DNA from: Avena insularis | Lineage: Eukaryota > Streptophyta > Magnoliopsida > Poales > Poaceae | DNA length: 64,000 nt | Direction of reading: 5' to 3' | Assembly (NCBI GenBank): GCA_023614405.1 | Contig: CM042685.1 | Span: 88,836,684 to 88,900,683 of the forward strand | Shown here: in pieces, positions 25,894-36,668 of the stretch | How the letters are laid out: every line of letters begins with the position of its first letter | How positions within the stretch are numbered: the stretch's first letter is position 1 | Program-made: the position numbers and the translations under genes | Notes under the pieces: generated by a model | The model's input: the letters and a program-made list of their open reading frames with translations, nothing else | Told to the model about the DNA's origin: nothing | Database searches by the model: none

Positions 25894-26735
25894 ATGGTGG
25901 CGACCGGAGTGACGCTCCGCATGGGACCCCGTACCTCGTCTGGCGAGCGCGTGGCCTCCGGCCTCGTGCTCACCATGGGAAAGTTCGACTACGTCATTGA
26001 CAACGCCCGCTGCTTCGTCGGCTCCAGTTTCCCGGCAGGCAGCTCCATCCTGTTGTTCGACGACCTACCAGTCTAAGTCGCCACCGTGCTAGAGGATTTC
26101 CCTCAGGAGATCATCTCCTTCGTCGAGTCCTTGCAATCTTCCAGCAGCGCGCTCGTCACGCCTCGCAGCGTGGAAGTAATGATGGCTGGCTCCGGCCATG
26201 GCTGTCGTCCCTCTCTTGAGCGCACCAGCGATGTAGCCAGCACGTCCACTCCACTGCATGGGAAGGAAGTGGTGGAGGAGGTTATCGAGGAACTCCTCGC
26301 TTCGGTTGACCTAGGAGAGGACCCGGACAAGGCAGTTGCCAAGATCGAGGCGGTGCGAGAGCGTTTGCTTCTCTAGGCTCGAAGCCTGGACACTACCATG
26401 TACCAGATGGAGAGGAACATGTGTGAGTACAACCGCGCCCATGGTCTCACCCCAGATAATCAAGATCATAGCAGACTGGGTTCCATGCAGCGTCGCGGAG
26501 GGGAGCTAGGCACCCATTTTGAGAAAGACGTCGATCCAGGCCTCACATGTACTTCCAAACGCCTTTGTACGACACCGCAGTCAAGAATGTCCGGGCGGCG
26601 CGAGCCGTCGCGGAGGACCTACCTCACCTGGAGGGGGAGGAAAAGAGGCGGCAGTTTAAGCGGGTGTAACACCTGCTGCGAGTGGTTGACGAGCAGGACG
26701 AGATCGCTCGGATCGCGTACAAGGCAGGAGCCGGC
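25894..26735 (+). pseudogene. Element A gag, N-terminal part (cut by copia C)
   Basis: From ATG 25894 one frame encodes an N-terminal region (GKFDYVIDNARC and SILLFDDLPV) to TAA 26074. It continues in the same frame to TAG 26374 and onward. Near 26540 the recognisable sequence moves to another frame (MYFQTPLYDTAVKN, then DEQDEIARIAYKAGA), which ends exactly at the copia insertion. The reading resumes after 34531 with QLERE. Two stops and a shift make it non-functional. Confidence 0.7.
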
Positions 26736-28093
26736 TATTGGGAATATTCCCTAGAGGCAATCATGTTTAATGATATTCCCTAATGTATCCGTAAAGTTAT
26801 AAAGTTGTCTCATGTGTGAACATCTGATATATATCATCGAATACGTCATTTGGTTGTGGAACTATATATTCATGTTGTTCTTACAAGTTGTCCTTAGTAG
26901 TTGAGGTTGTGCTGGACACGCAACTTAGACTAATGTGAAGCTGGGTTGATGACTCGGTTCCAGTTGTCATTGGCATGGTGATGCTATTCCAACTTGCACG
27001 GACTTGGCTAAAGAGTTTAGCGAGTCGGACTGACCCATAGTTGAGATGCAACGAGCATGTTGTCATTTGCAGTCTCATATAATGGAATCCTTTGACCTGA
27101 GGTGATCGCATGATCCAAGTTGTGGATCACCAACTTAGGTTCTATCAAATGTTGTTCCGTAAATGGGCAGTTATAAAGGTAAAGTTCGTATTGGTTGTGA
27201 ATCAAGTTGCATGACATGGATTACCAAGATGGTATCTGCCCCTCCATAATGGAGAGATATTCTCTGGGCCCTCTCGTGTGATATGATTCAGAAGCCTGGA
27301 CATGTGTGACTTAGTTAAGTGTTAACTGAAGAGTAGGACTAAGGGTTAGTCCAGTGAATCGTATATCATGGTACGAGAAGAGAGATTGATCTATTAAAGG
27401 TATGACAACTACTCGCCTATAGCTTGACAAGGTATATCGTGTGGCAAAGGGACTTGGACGAAAGTCACATTGAAGGTTTGTCTTCAGACTTTACGACACT
27501 TGGGAGATGGCACGTCTTGCTAGAGGCCACTAACATCTATCGACTTGAGACCAAGTGTTCATGGGAGTGGGTAAGACTCAAAGCCATGACGGGATACTTG
27601 GAGGTGTAGCTCATGTCGTGTCCATGTGTACGTGAACCTGCAGGGTCACACACTTAAGGGTAAGGAACCCATGTGGATGAGATCCATATGGTTGTTGGGA
27701 TACAACCTAGATGGGCCTCAAGAGTTGAGCCCAACTGGGTATGTATATAAGTGAAACGATAAGGGATAGTCCCTGACCTAGACGTCACTTTCTCCACTCC
27801 AAAATCGGGTAAGACAGGATCTAGCAGTCCCCTGCCCGAGCTCCTTCCTATACGTGTGGATACCGGTAGAGGCATTGCACATGCGGCGCTGGAGACAAAG
27901 GGATCTGGCGAAGGAGTTCGTGGCTATCCGGAGGATCTTTTCATGGGATCGATCGGCACTGCATCAACTGGTGCCCTACATCGATAATCTGCACCTGCGC
28001 GTCTAGTGGTAAATCTCGTGGCCTATTACCTTAGCTGGATATTGGGAGCACAACATTAGATAAAAGTTTGGTTTATCGGCCCGTGGCCCAAAA
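26736..28093 (+). repeat. 5' LTR of copia C
   Basis: It matches 33251-34531 throughout, apart from about 75 bp near 27405-27480 that the 3' LTR lacks. A TATA box TATATAA lies at 27744-27750. The start TATTGGGAATATTCC differs from TGTTGGGAATATGCC in the 3' copy. Confidence 0.88.
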
Positions 28094-28094
28094 A

Positions 28095-28106
28095 TGGTAT
28101 CAGAGT
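28095..28106 (+). other. Primer binding site of copia C
   Basis: TGGTATCAGAGT matches the initiator tRNA-Met site at eleven of twelve positions and follows the LTR after one base. The 1.17-kb stretch from here to 29273 is an untranslated leader without a recognised gene; it ends in a splice-acceptor-like TTTTCTGTTGTAG. Confidence 0.85.
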
Positions 28107-29273
28107 GAAAGCTTCTGGTTTTAGGCTCTTGATCTATGCATATGATATATGCATGCGGTGGTAGATCAGATCTGCTTAGTGTTATGGTGGTCGATCTATG
28201 AGATATATTGGTTTTTGTACAGGGTTAGTTGGATCAATCGCACTCAGCGGTTCATGGATGATCAAGTGTGGCTGGTCAATGAGATTGGTCAGATCTGCAC
28301 AGGGATCAGATTTGGGTAAAAGTGTTTTATCCAATGAATGGAATCCATGGTTCGGGTTGTAGATGAGATCTACGATTTTGGAAATTTTGTCGGGCACCGT
28401 CGGCTCCGCCATGTCGTAGCGCCTTAGAGGTCGTTGCGGGTTTCACAACACCGGTAGATATGGTATCTATCCATAACTTGTTTTTGTAGGAAGTTGTGAA
28501 TGGTATGGTTCATATGCATGTGATGTATGTGTGTAATCCATACGTGATATGTGCATCACGGGTTTGTCAGCTGGCTGGAGCCAAAGTGATATCAATGTTA
28601 TTGTATAACGACCTTCGTGTTGGCATGTGATGCTATCTTCTTGTAAGTTCCTTAGTGCTAGTGTAGCATGTTTGGAGGACTTGAAGGACACGACAGCCAG
28701 AGTCATGACAAACATGTTCATGGAGATGGAAATCGCCATGAAGAGAGCCATACCATTTCAGATTATAATGAGATTATTTGTGATATTGTTATGTTTCTAG
28801 TTTTATCTCTATTGGATAGTTGGTAAACTTTAATCCCTTAAAGAAGGTCTAGTCGGTCTCCCCGCCAGTGCCGCACCATCACAAGTCGGACATTCTTGAT
28901 TAGTGGGATCATAAAATTGAGGTGCTGCCAATTCTTTTCGACTAGGTGGGTTCGAGTCAGACTCTTACAGCAGAAGCACTTGGTAAGCTAACGGGTTGTG
29001 GGAGAGGTCGGTCGTAGCCGGGGCATGAGATGCCACTCAACCAACAGGAGTCGCATGAGATGCGATTGGCAAGGAGTTGCCTACCTAGATCACTTGACGG
29101 ATAGCGGTGATGCTAAAGCTCACTAATCGACTTGCTTATTTAGGATCCTGAATAACTTAGTAACCATAGGAGGGGTATTGGTTCTAGTGGGAGCATAAGT
29201 ATTAAAATGTTTAATACGCTTGATCTTTTATGAATACATGTATTAAGTGTTATTGCATTTTCTGTTGTAGATA

Positions 29274-30845
29274 ATGGCATGTAGTGGCAGTCTCCCTCTG
29301 ATATCTAGTTTTGCGTTGAGAACCATTCTTAAGAAAGACAAACTGAATGACACTAATTTTACCAACTGGTATCATAATTTGAGAATTATTCTCAAGCAAG
29401 AAAACAAGGACCATGTTCTAGATAACCCGAATTCGAATGAGCCGGATGAGAATGCAAGTGTTGCTGTCACTAATGCCTACTGTCGGACTAAGGATGAGTC
29501 CACATATATCAGTTGTCTTATGCTTGCTCACATGGAACCGGACTTGCAGAAGCAGTTCGAGAATGTTGAGGCCTACGATATGATCGAAAGCCTCAAACGT
29601 ATATTCCAGGCTCAGGCTAAGACTGAGAGGTATCAAGTCTCTCAGGATTTGCTGAGTTGCAAGCTTAAGGATGGCGATCCACGGAGTCCGCATGTGATCA
29701 AGATGTTTGGTTACGTGCAGTCTCTGGAAAGGCTTGGCTACCCCATTAGCAAAGAGTTCGCTACAGATATAATTATGATCTCTCTTCCTAGTGCGTATGG
29801 TCAGTTCATATCGAACTACCACATGCATGGTATGGATTAGAAGCTCACTAAATTACATGGGATGCTCAATCAGGCAGAGTCTAATCTCATGAATGGTACC
29901 AATCAAGTGTTGATGGTGCAGAATAAGGCTAGGTTCAAGAAGAGTTCTTGGACTAAGAAGAATAAGACTAAGTCAGGAGGTAACGCTCAGGATGCGATCC
30001 CAATCGCTTCCATAGGGACTAAGTCATCTACTTCAGCCGGATCCACTTGCTTATATTGCAAGGAGGATATCCATTGGAAGAGGAATTGCAGCAAGTATTT
30101 GGCTCACAAAGCCAAGTGCGGAGGTGTGACTTCTGGCTCAGGTAAACTTGTGTCCAATGTTATAGACATTTATCTTGCTGATTCACTTGGTAATTCTTGG
30201 ATATATGATACTGGATCTGTCATTGATATCTGCAACTCATGGCAGGTACTGGTAAGAACTAGGAGCGTAGCAAGATGCGAGGTTGAGATTCGGGTCGAAA
30301 ACAAATCAAGAGTTGCTGCATTGGAAGTCGGCACAATGCAACTTCATTTACCTTCAGGATTCTTAATGGAACTAAATAATTGTTATTTTGTTCCGGTGCT
30401 TAGTCGGAACATCATTTCTGCCTCATGTTTGATGAGACAAGGCTATAAGTCTAATATTAAGAACAATGCTTGTTCTATATATTTGAATGATATGTTTCAT
30501 GGTTTTGCACCCGTCCAGGATGGGTTATATGTTTTGAATCTTGATGGTGGGTCAGTCTATAACATAAATATTAAAAGCTTGAAACCAAATGATCTGAATA
30601 TGACTTACTTTTCGCACTGTCGGCTTGGTCATATAAGTTGGAAACGCATGAAGAAGCTCCATGATGATGGGCTCCTAACTTCGCTCAACTTGGAGACATT
30701 CGAGACATGCGAATCCTGCCTACTCGGAAAAATGACCAAGACACCTTTCACAAGGAGTTGTGAGAGGGCGTCTGACTTGTTGGAACTAGTACATAGTGAT
30801 GTATGTGGTCCAATGAGAACGACATCCAGGGGTGTTTATGAGTAG
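29274..30845 (+). pseudogene. Copia C gag, zinc knuckle, protease and integrase N-terminal zinc domain
   Basis: The frame starts at ATG 29274. Residues 1-188 are copia Gag (UBN2-type: KLNDTNFTNWYHNLRIIL, then a CLMLAHMEPDLQKQFE helix region). A TAG at 29838-29840 interrupts it, and the same frame continues to TAG 30843. The continuation has a CCHC knuckle (CLYCKEDIHWKRNC) near 30050, the aspartic protease active site IYDTGSV near 30200, and an HHCC zinc domain (HCRLGH ... CESCLLGK) at 30615-30735. It then enters the integrase core at HSDVCGP, whose Asp is the first catalytic residue. Confidence 0.82.
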
Positions 30846-30866
30846 TTCATTACCTTCAATGATGAT

Positions 30867-31448
30867 TTGAGTAGGTATGGATATATCTACTTGATGAAAC
30901 ATAAGACGGAAGCCTTTGAAAAGTTCAAAGAATTCCAAAATGAAGTACATAATCAACTCGGCAAGAAAATAAAGTTTCTTCGGTCGGACCGAGGACGCGA
31001 GTACATGAGCCATGAGTTTGATGACCATATGAAAGGTTGCGGAATAGTTCCACAACTTACTCCGCCGGGAACGGTGCAGAGGAACGGTGTCTCAAAAAGG
31101 CGGAATCGGACCTTGTTGGACATGGTACGATCGATGATGATTCAGACAGATAAACCTTTATCATTTTGGGGTTATTTTCTAGAAACTGCAGATTTCACAC
31201 TAAACAGAGTACCGTCTAAATCGATAGATAATACACCATATGAGATGTGGACGGGCCAAAAGCCAAGGTTGTCTTTTCTTAGGATTTGGGGTTGTGAAGC
31301 ATTTTTCAAGCTACTTCAGTCAGACAAGCTTACAACCAAGTCGGATAAGTGTATCTTCGCGGGGTATCCAAGGGAAACCTTGGGTTACTACTTCTATAAC
31401 CGAGAAGAGGGCAAAGTGTTTGTCGCTCGGAACAGTTTTCTTCTTTGA
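30867..31448 (+). pseudogene. Copia C integrase core, catalytic Glu replaced by Lys
   Basis: It is in the same frame as the preceding segment. The second catalytic Asp is visible in FLRSDRGREY (near 30993). The third position, normally Glu in NGVSERRNR, reads NGVSKRRN, with AAA at 31095-31097, so strand transfer should be abolished. The C-terminal conserved WGCEAF and CIFAGYP segments follow. TGA at 31446 ends this frame and homology moves one frame over. Confidence 0.82.
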
Positions 31449-32532
31449 GAAAGAGTTTCTCAGTTGGGGAGTCAGTGGGAGCACGGTGCAGCTCGAAGAA
31501 GATCGAGCGGAACCGGCTACTAGCGTATCGGCAAAAGCCTTGGTGGTTGAGCCGGTCATGGTAGCTAGGCCGACAGCTGCACCTGAGCCGCGAAGATCTG
31601 CTAGATTGCAAAGTGTTCATGATGTATTGTTGTTAGACAGTGATGAACCGACAACTTATTCGGAAGCAATGGTTGGTTCTGATTCTGAATCATGGCTTGG
31701 AGCCATGAGATCCGAGTGAAATTCCATGGATGAGAATCAAGTTTGGAACTTGGTTTATCTGCCAGACGATGCAAAACCCATCGAGTGCAAATGGGTCTTT
31801 AAACGGAAAACTAACATGGATGGAAATGTTTCTGTCTATAAAGCACGGCTTGTCACAAAGGGGTTCTGGCAGGTTCAAGGAGTTGACTATGATGAAACTT
31901 TCTCACCCATAGCGATGCTTAAATCAGTTCGGATCATGTTAGCTATAGCATCCTATTTCGATTACGATATATGGCAGATGGATGTCAAAACGACTTTCCT
32001 TAATGGAAAATTAACCGAGGACGTGTATATGATATAGCCCGAGGGTTTTGTCAATCCGGCTAATTCTTACAAGGTATGCAAACTTTAGAAATCCATTTAT
32101 GGGTTAAAGCAAGCATCTCAGAGTTGGAACATCCGCTTTGATGAGGTAGTCAAATCGTTTGGCTTCATCAAGAGCGATCATGATTCTTGTTTATACAAGA
32201 AGTTTAGTGGAAGCAAATTAAACTTTCTAATCTTATATGTGGATGACATATTATTGATTGGAAGTGATTTCCAGATGTTGCAAGAAACCAAGGACTCATT
32301 GGAAAGGTGTTTCAAAATTAAGGACTTGGGTGAGGCAACATATATTCTAGGAATCAGGATCTATAGAGATAGATCTAGGTGGCTCATTGGATTGAGTCAG
32401 AGTATGTATTTGGACAAAGTGTTTAAGAAGTTCAACATGGAATTGTCGAAGAAGGGGTTCTTACCGATGGCCCATGGTTTAAGACTAAGCAAGACTCAGT
32501 GTCATTTGAAAATGATGAGTGAAGTCAGATGA
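31449..32532 (+). pseudogene. Copia C reverse transcriptase
   Basis: This is frame +1 relative to the integrase. A linker (APEPRRSARLQ) precedes the RT start CKWVFKRKTNMDGNV. TAG/TGA stops occur at about 31717, 32035 and 32086. The catalytic YVDD motif is intact at 32236-32247 in LYVDDILLIG. TGA at 32530 ends the frame; RNase H follows in another frame. Confidence 0.85.
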
Positions 32533-32662
32533 ATGAGATTCTATATGCTTCGGCAATAGGATCCATCATGTATGACATGATTTGTACTAGGCCAGATGTT
32601 TCCTATGCTCTAAGTGTTGTGAGAAGATACCAGGCTGACCCTGGAAAATCCATTAGGCAGTA

Positions 32663-33210
32663 GTGAAAACCATCCTAAAGTACTTGAGAAGGACTAAGGA
32701 TGTGCTTCTAGTTTATGGAGGTGTTGATGAACTCAATGTAAGGGGTTACACGAATCCGAGTTATCTCACGGACTCAGATGATTCTTGTTCGCAATTTGGA
32801 TACATGTTAATTATAACCAGAGGGGCTGTGAGCTGTAAGAGTTCCAAGCAAGATACTATGTCTGCATCTACAACAGAGGTTGAGTATATTGCCGCCTCGG
32901 AGGAAGCAAAGGAAGTTGTTTGGATGAGGAATTTCCTCATGGATCTTGGTGTGGTTCAGGGCTCGTCCAATCCGTTAGACGTGTATTGTGACAACAATGG
33001 TGCTATTGCACAAGCCAAGGAACTTAGACAACAATAGAAGAATAAAAATATACTCATTCCATACCACCTGATTCGCTAGTTCGTGGATCAAGGTGATATC
33101 AAGTTATTGAAGGTACAAATGGATGCTAATGTTGCGGATCCATTGACAAAACCACTTCCACAGCCTAAGCATGAGGCACACAAGAGCAATGGGCATTAGA
33201 TGCCTATACA
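32663..33210 (+). pseudogene. Copia C RNase H
   Basis: The frame is shifted relative to RT. Conserved parts include TILKYLRRTKD, SCKSSKQDTMSASTTEVEY and VYCDNNGAIA. The first catalytic Asp of the GYTDAS motif is replaced (GYTNPSY). It is open to TAG 33035; copia C-terminal homology (ADPLTKPLPQPKHE) continues to about 33200. Confidence 0.8.
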
Positions 33211-33250
33211 TGTGATGTTGTGATGATTGACTCTAGTGCAAGTGGGAGAA

Positions 33251-34531
33251 TGTTGGGAATATGCCCTAGAGGCAATCATGTTTGATGATATTCCCTAATG
33301 TATTTGTAAAGTTATAAAGTTGTCTCTTGTTGGAACATCTGATATATATCATCGAATACGTGATTCGGTTGTGGAACTATATATTCATGTTGTTCTTACA
33401 AGTTGTCCTTAGTCGTTGAGGTTGTGCTCGACACACAACTTAGACTAATGTGACGTTGGCTTGATGACTTGGTTCCACTTGTCATGGGCATGGTGATGCT
33501 ATTCCAACTTGCACGGACTTGGATAAAGAGTTTAGCGAGTCGAACTGACCCACAGTTGAGATGCAACGAGCATGTTGTCATTTGTAGTCTCATACAATGG
33601 AATCCTTTGACATGAGATGATCGCATGATCCGAGTTATGGATCGCCAACTTAGGTTCTATCAAATGTTGTTCCGTAAATGGGCAGTTATAAAGGTAGAGT
33701 TCGTGTTGGTTGTGAATCAAGCTGTGTGACATGGATTACCAAGATGGGATTTTCCCCTCCATAATGGAGAGTTATTCTCTAGGCCCTCTCGTGTGATATG
33801 ATTCAGAAGCATTGCCATGTGTGACTCAGTTAAGTGTTAACTGAGGAGTAGGACTAAGGGTTAGTCTAGTGAATCGTATATCATGGTACGAGAAGAGAGA
33901 TTGAGCTATTAAAGGCATGTCTTGTGGACTTTACGACACTTGGGAGATGGCACATCTTGCTAGAGGCCGCTACCATCTATCGAGTTGAGACCAAGTGTTC
34001 ATGAGAGTGGGAGAGACTCAAAGCTATGACGGGATACTTGGAGTTGTAGCTCATGTCGTGTCCATGTCAACGTGAACCTGCAGGGTCACACACTTAAGGG
34101 TAAGGTACCCATGTGTATGAGATCCATATGGTCGTTGGGGTACAGCCTAGATGAGCCTCAAGAGTTGAGCCCAACTAGTATGTATATAACTGGAGCGACA
34201 AGGGATAGTGCCTGACCTAGACGTCACTTTCTCCACTCCCAAATCGGGTAGACAGGATCTAGCAGTCCCCTGCCCGAGGTCCTTCCTGTAGGTGTGGATA
34301 CCGGTAGAAGCGTTGCACCTGCGGCGCTGGAGACAAAGGGATCTGGCGAAGGAGTTCGCGGGGATCCAGATGAGCTATTCATGGAATCGGTCGGCACTGC
34401 ATCAACTGGCGCGCTACATCGATAATCATCACATGCGCGTATAGTGCTAAATCTCGTGTCCTATTACCTGAGATAGATCTTGGGAGCACCGCGTTAGATA
34501 AAAGTTTTGTTTATTGGCCCGCGGCCCAACA
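33251..34531 (+). repeat. 3' LTR of copia C
   Basis: It starts TGTTGGGAATATGCCC directly after the purine tract and ends CGGCCCAACA. It lacks about 75 bp that the 5' LTR holds, the gap falling near 33919. Confidence 0.9.
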
Positions 34532-35788
34532 GCAACTCGAGAGGGAAACATCCGGTTGGAGGTAGCTGGGGAGGCCCTCGCCAGACTGAGTACTCCATGT
34601 CTCCGGGCCATCTCCATGCGTGTTCACGCTCCAAGTGTCGACAATCCGACAGAAGCAACCCCGCAGCGACGAAGGTGCTATGATTCACCCACCGACTGCG
34701 GCACCACCATCGCATCCGGCTGATCAGAACCACCCTCGACCCCCTCTCCCATCCTGCCTCACTGGCAGGGTTTGAGCTCCCAATCTGGTTGAGCCAGACG
34801 CGTGCGACAAAATCGACCTCCTAGCGCAAGCTCGTGTCACGAAGGAGGAAGACGGAACCGGACCAGTGTGCTTTGAGCCACGCATCCGGAAGGAGCCATT
34901 CCCGTCAAGTTCTCCCTGCAATCGGACACCCCCAAGTACGACAGCAGCATGAATCTAGAACACTGGCTGACCGACTATGCAACGGTAGTCGGAATTATCC
35001 ACGGAAATAAGCGTGTGGCGGTTCGCTACGTGCCCCTCATGTTGACAGCGAGAACCGGTCTCAATAGCTCAGGCCCAACAACATCAATGCTTTGTCTGAC
35101 TTCGAGAAGGTCTTCATCCGGAACTTCAACGGCACCTACAAGCGTCCGGGTAGACCTCACGATCTCTCTTTGTGCATCCAAGGAGACCGCGAGTCGGATC
35201 GTGAATATCTCGCCTGCTGGACCAAGTTGCACAACTCATGTGAAGGGGTGGTGGGGAATCAAGGAATTGGTTTCTTCATTGAAGGGTGTCAAGAGGGCAC
35301 GATACTACGTCACCGGCTGCTATGCGACGAGCCCAAGAACATGGTGGAGCTGATGAAGGTTGTTGACCAGTATGCCACTACAGACACGGCGATGAAGAAG
35401 CCTCTCCGGGTGAATGCGTAAGGCCGACAGGTTCCCATCGAGCCGGCTCGAGAGACGCAAGCCTGGCGACAACCGCTACCAGGGCAACCGTCCAGTTGAG
35501 CAGCAGAACCACCGCTACCACTAGAGGCAAGTCAACACAGTGCAAGGTGCACCAGCTAGCAACGACAAGAGGCAAAGGAACACCTTCACCTTCAAGCAGA
35601 TGTTCGACGGGCCGTGCAAGTACCACAGTGGCGCCTTCAAGCTAGCTACGCACGCCACTCGGCAGTGCAGCTGGACCCGGCAGATCAAGGAGCAGGCTGG
35701 CTTACTACTCTCCCCCACCCCCTCCTGGCGGACCCCCACCACGGCTAGGGCAGCCGGAAACAACAACGGCAACGGGGCCTACCCTTAG
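34532..35788 (+). pseudogene. Element A gag, C-terminal part
   Basis: Gag homology resumes after the copia insertion. A first frame has NLEHWLTDYATVVGIIHGNK (34949 on). It then shifts to a frame at 35092-35421 with FEKVFIRNFNGTYKRPG and CIQGDRESDREYLACW, the usual Gag core of Gypsy elements. A third piece (35540-35788) has FTFKQMFDGPCKYHSGAFKLATHAT, the region that holds the Tat-type CxxH...H...C knuckle. Several stops separate the pieces. Confidence 0.68.
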
Positions 35789-36473
35789 CAGCACAAGAAC
35801 TACCACATCTTCTAGGCCGAGCCGACCGACAGGCGCAGCCGGAAGCAGCGTGCCACAGAGATGAACGTTGTTGTTCCTTTGGTCCCCCTGCGCCTCAACT
35901 AGTCTGAGACTCCCATCACCTGGAGCCGGGAGGACTAGCCGGATCTACTTCCGAATCCTGGGGGCTACGCGATGGTGCTAGACCCTCTTCTCATCTCCAA
36001 CATGTGCACTTGTTGATTCTCGTGCGTACTGATAGACGGTGGTAGCAGCCTCAACCTGATCTACCGGTCTTCAATTGAGAAGTTGGGCATCCGGGAGCGC
36101 GACCTGAAGCCCTCGACCACCGTGTTCCATGATGTCATGCCTAGGCCACCGTGTGTCCCATTGGGCAAGATCCGGCTGGATGTCATATTTGGCTCGGAGG
36201 AGAACTTTCGGCGTGACCCAATCTAGTTTGAGGTGGTAAACCTCACCAGCACCTACCATGTCCTTCTTGGGCGCCCTTCCTTCGCAAAGTTCATGACGGT
36301 CCCCCACTATCCATACATCAAGATGAAGTTGTTGGGGCCGAATGGTGTGATCACTGTGGCCGTCTATTACAGGCGGTCCATGGCGTGCGCAAAGGAAGGC
36401 GCGAAGATAGTTGAGGCCCTGCTCATCACCGAGGCGAAGCGTGAGATGAGGCGCAACGTTGCCATGCTGTAGC
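35789..36473 (+). pseudogene. Element A aspartic protease region
   Basis: The active-site sequence LIDGGSSLNLIY (Asp codon 36035-36037) is the DGGSS variant seen in this Gypsy group. Conserved downstream segments include GKIRLDVIFG and STYHVLLGRPSFAKFMTVPHY. Stops occur at about 36015, 36224 and 36470. Confidence 0.72.
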
Positions 36474-36668
36474 AAGAGGTGCCGGCTGGCTTGAAGCCGG
36501 CTAGGGACATGGCGTTCAGCTGTCCAAGGACACCAGGCAGATCCCGCTTGATCCGGCTGACCCTCCAAGTGCGTCACCATTGGTGTCGGCTTGGACAGAA
36601 AATAGGAAAGTGGGATCCTCGACTTCCTCCGTGATAATCAGGACATCTTCGCATGGTCTCCCAAAGAC

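Larger units (their letters stand above)
26736..34531 (+). mobile_element. Ty1/copia element C inserted in gag of element A
   Basis: LTRs are at 26736-28093 (1358 bp) and 33251-34531 (1281 bp), with TGTTGGG...CCCAACA termini; in the 5' copy they are mutated to TATTGGG and CCCAAAA. A Met primer site lies at 28095 and a purine tract AAGTGGGAGAA at 33240-33250. Domain order is gag, zinc knuckle, protease, integrase, RT, RNase H, which defines copia. The flanking bases CCGGC and GCAAC do not form a clean duplication. Reading frames are broken by at least four stops and two frameshifts. Confidence 0.9.
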
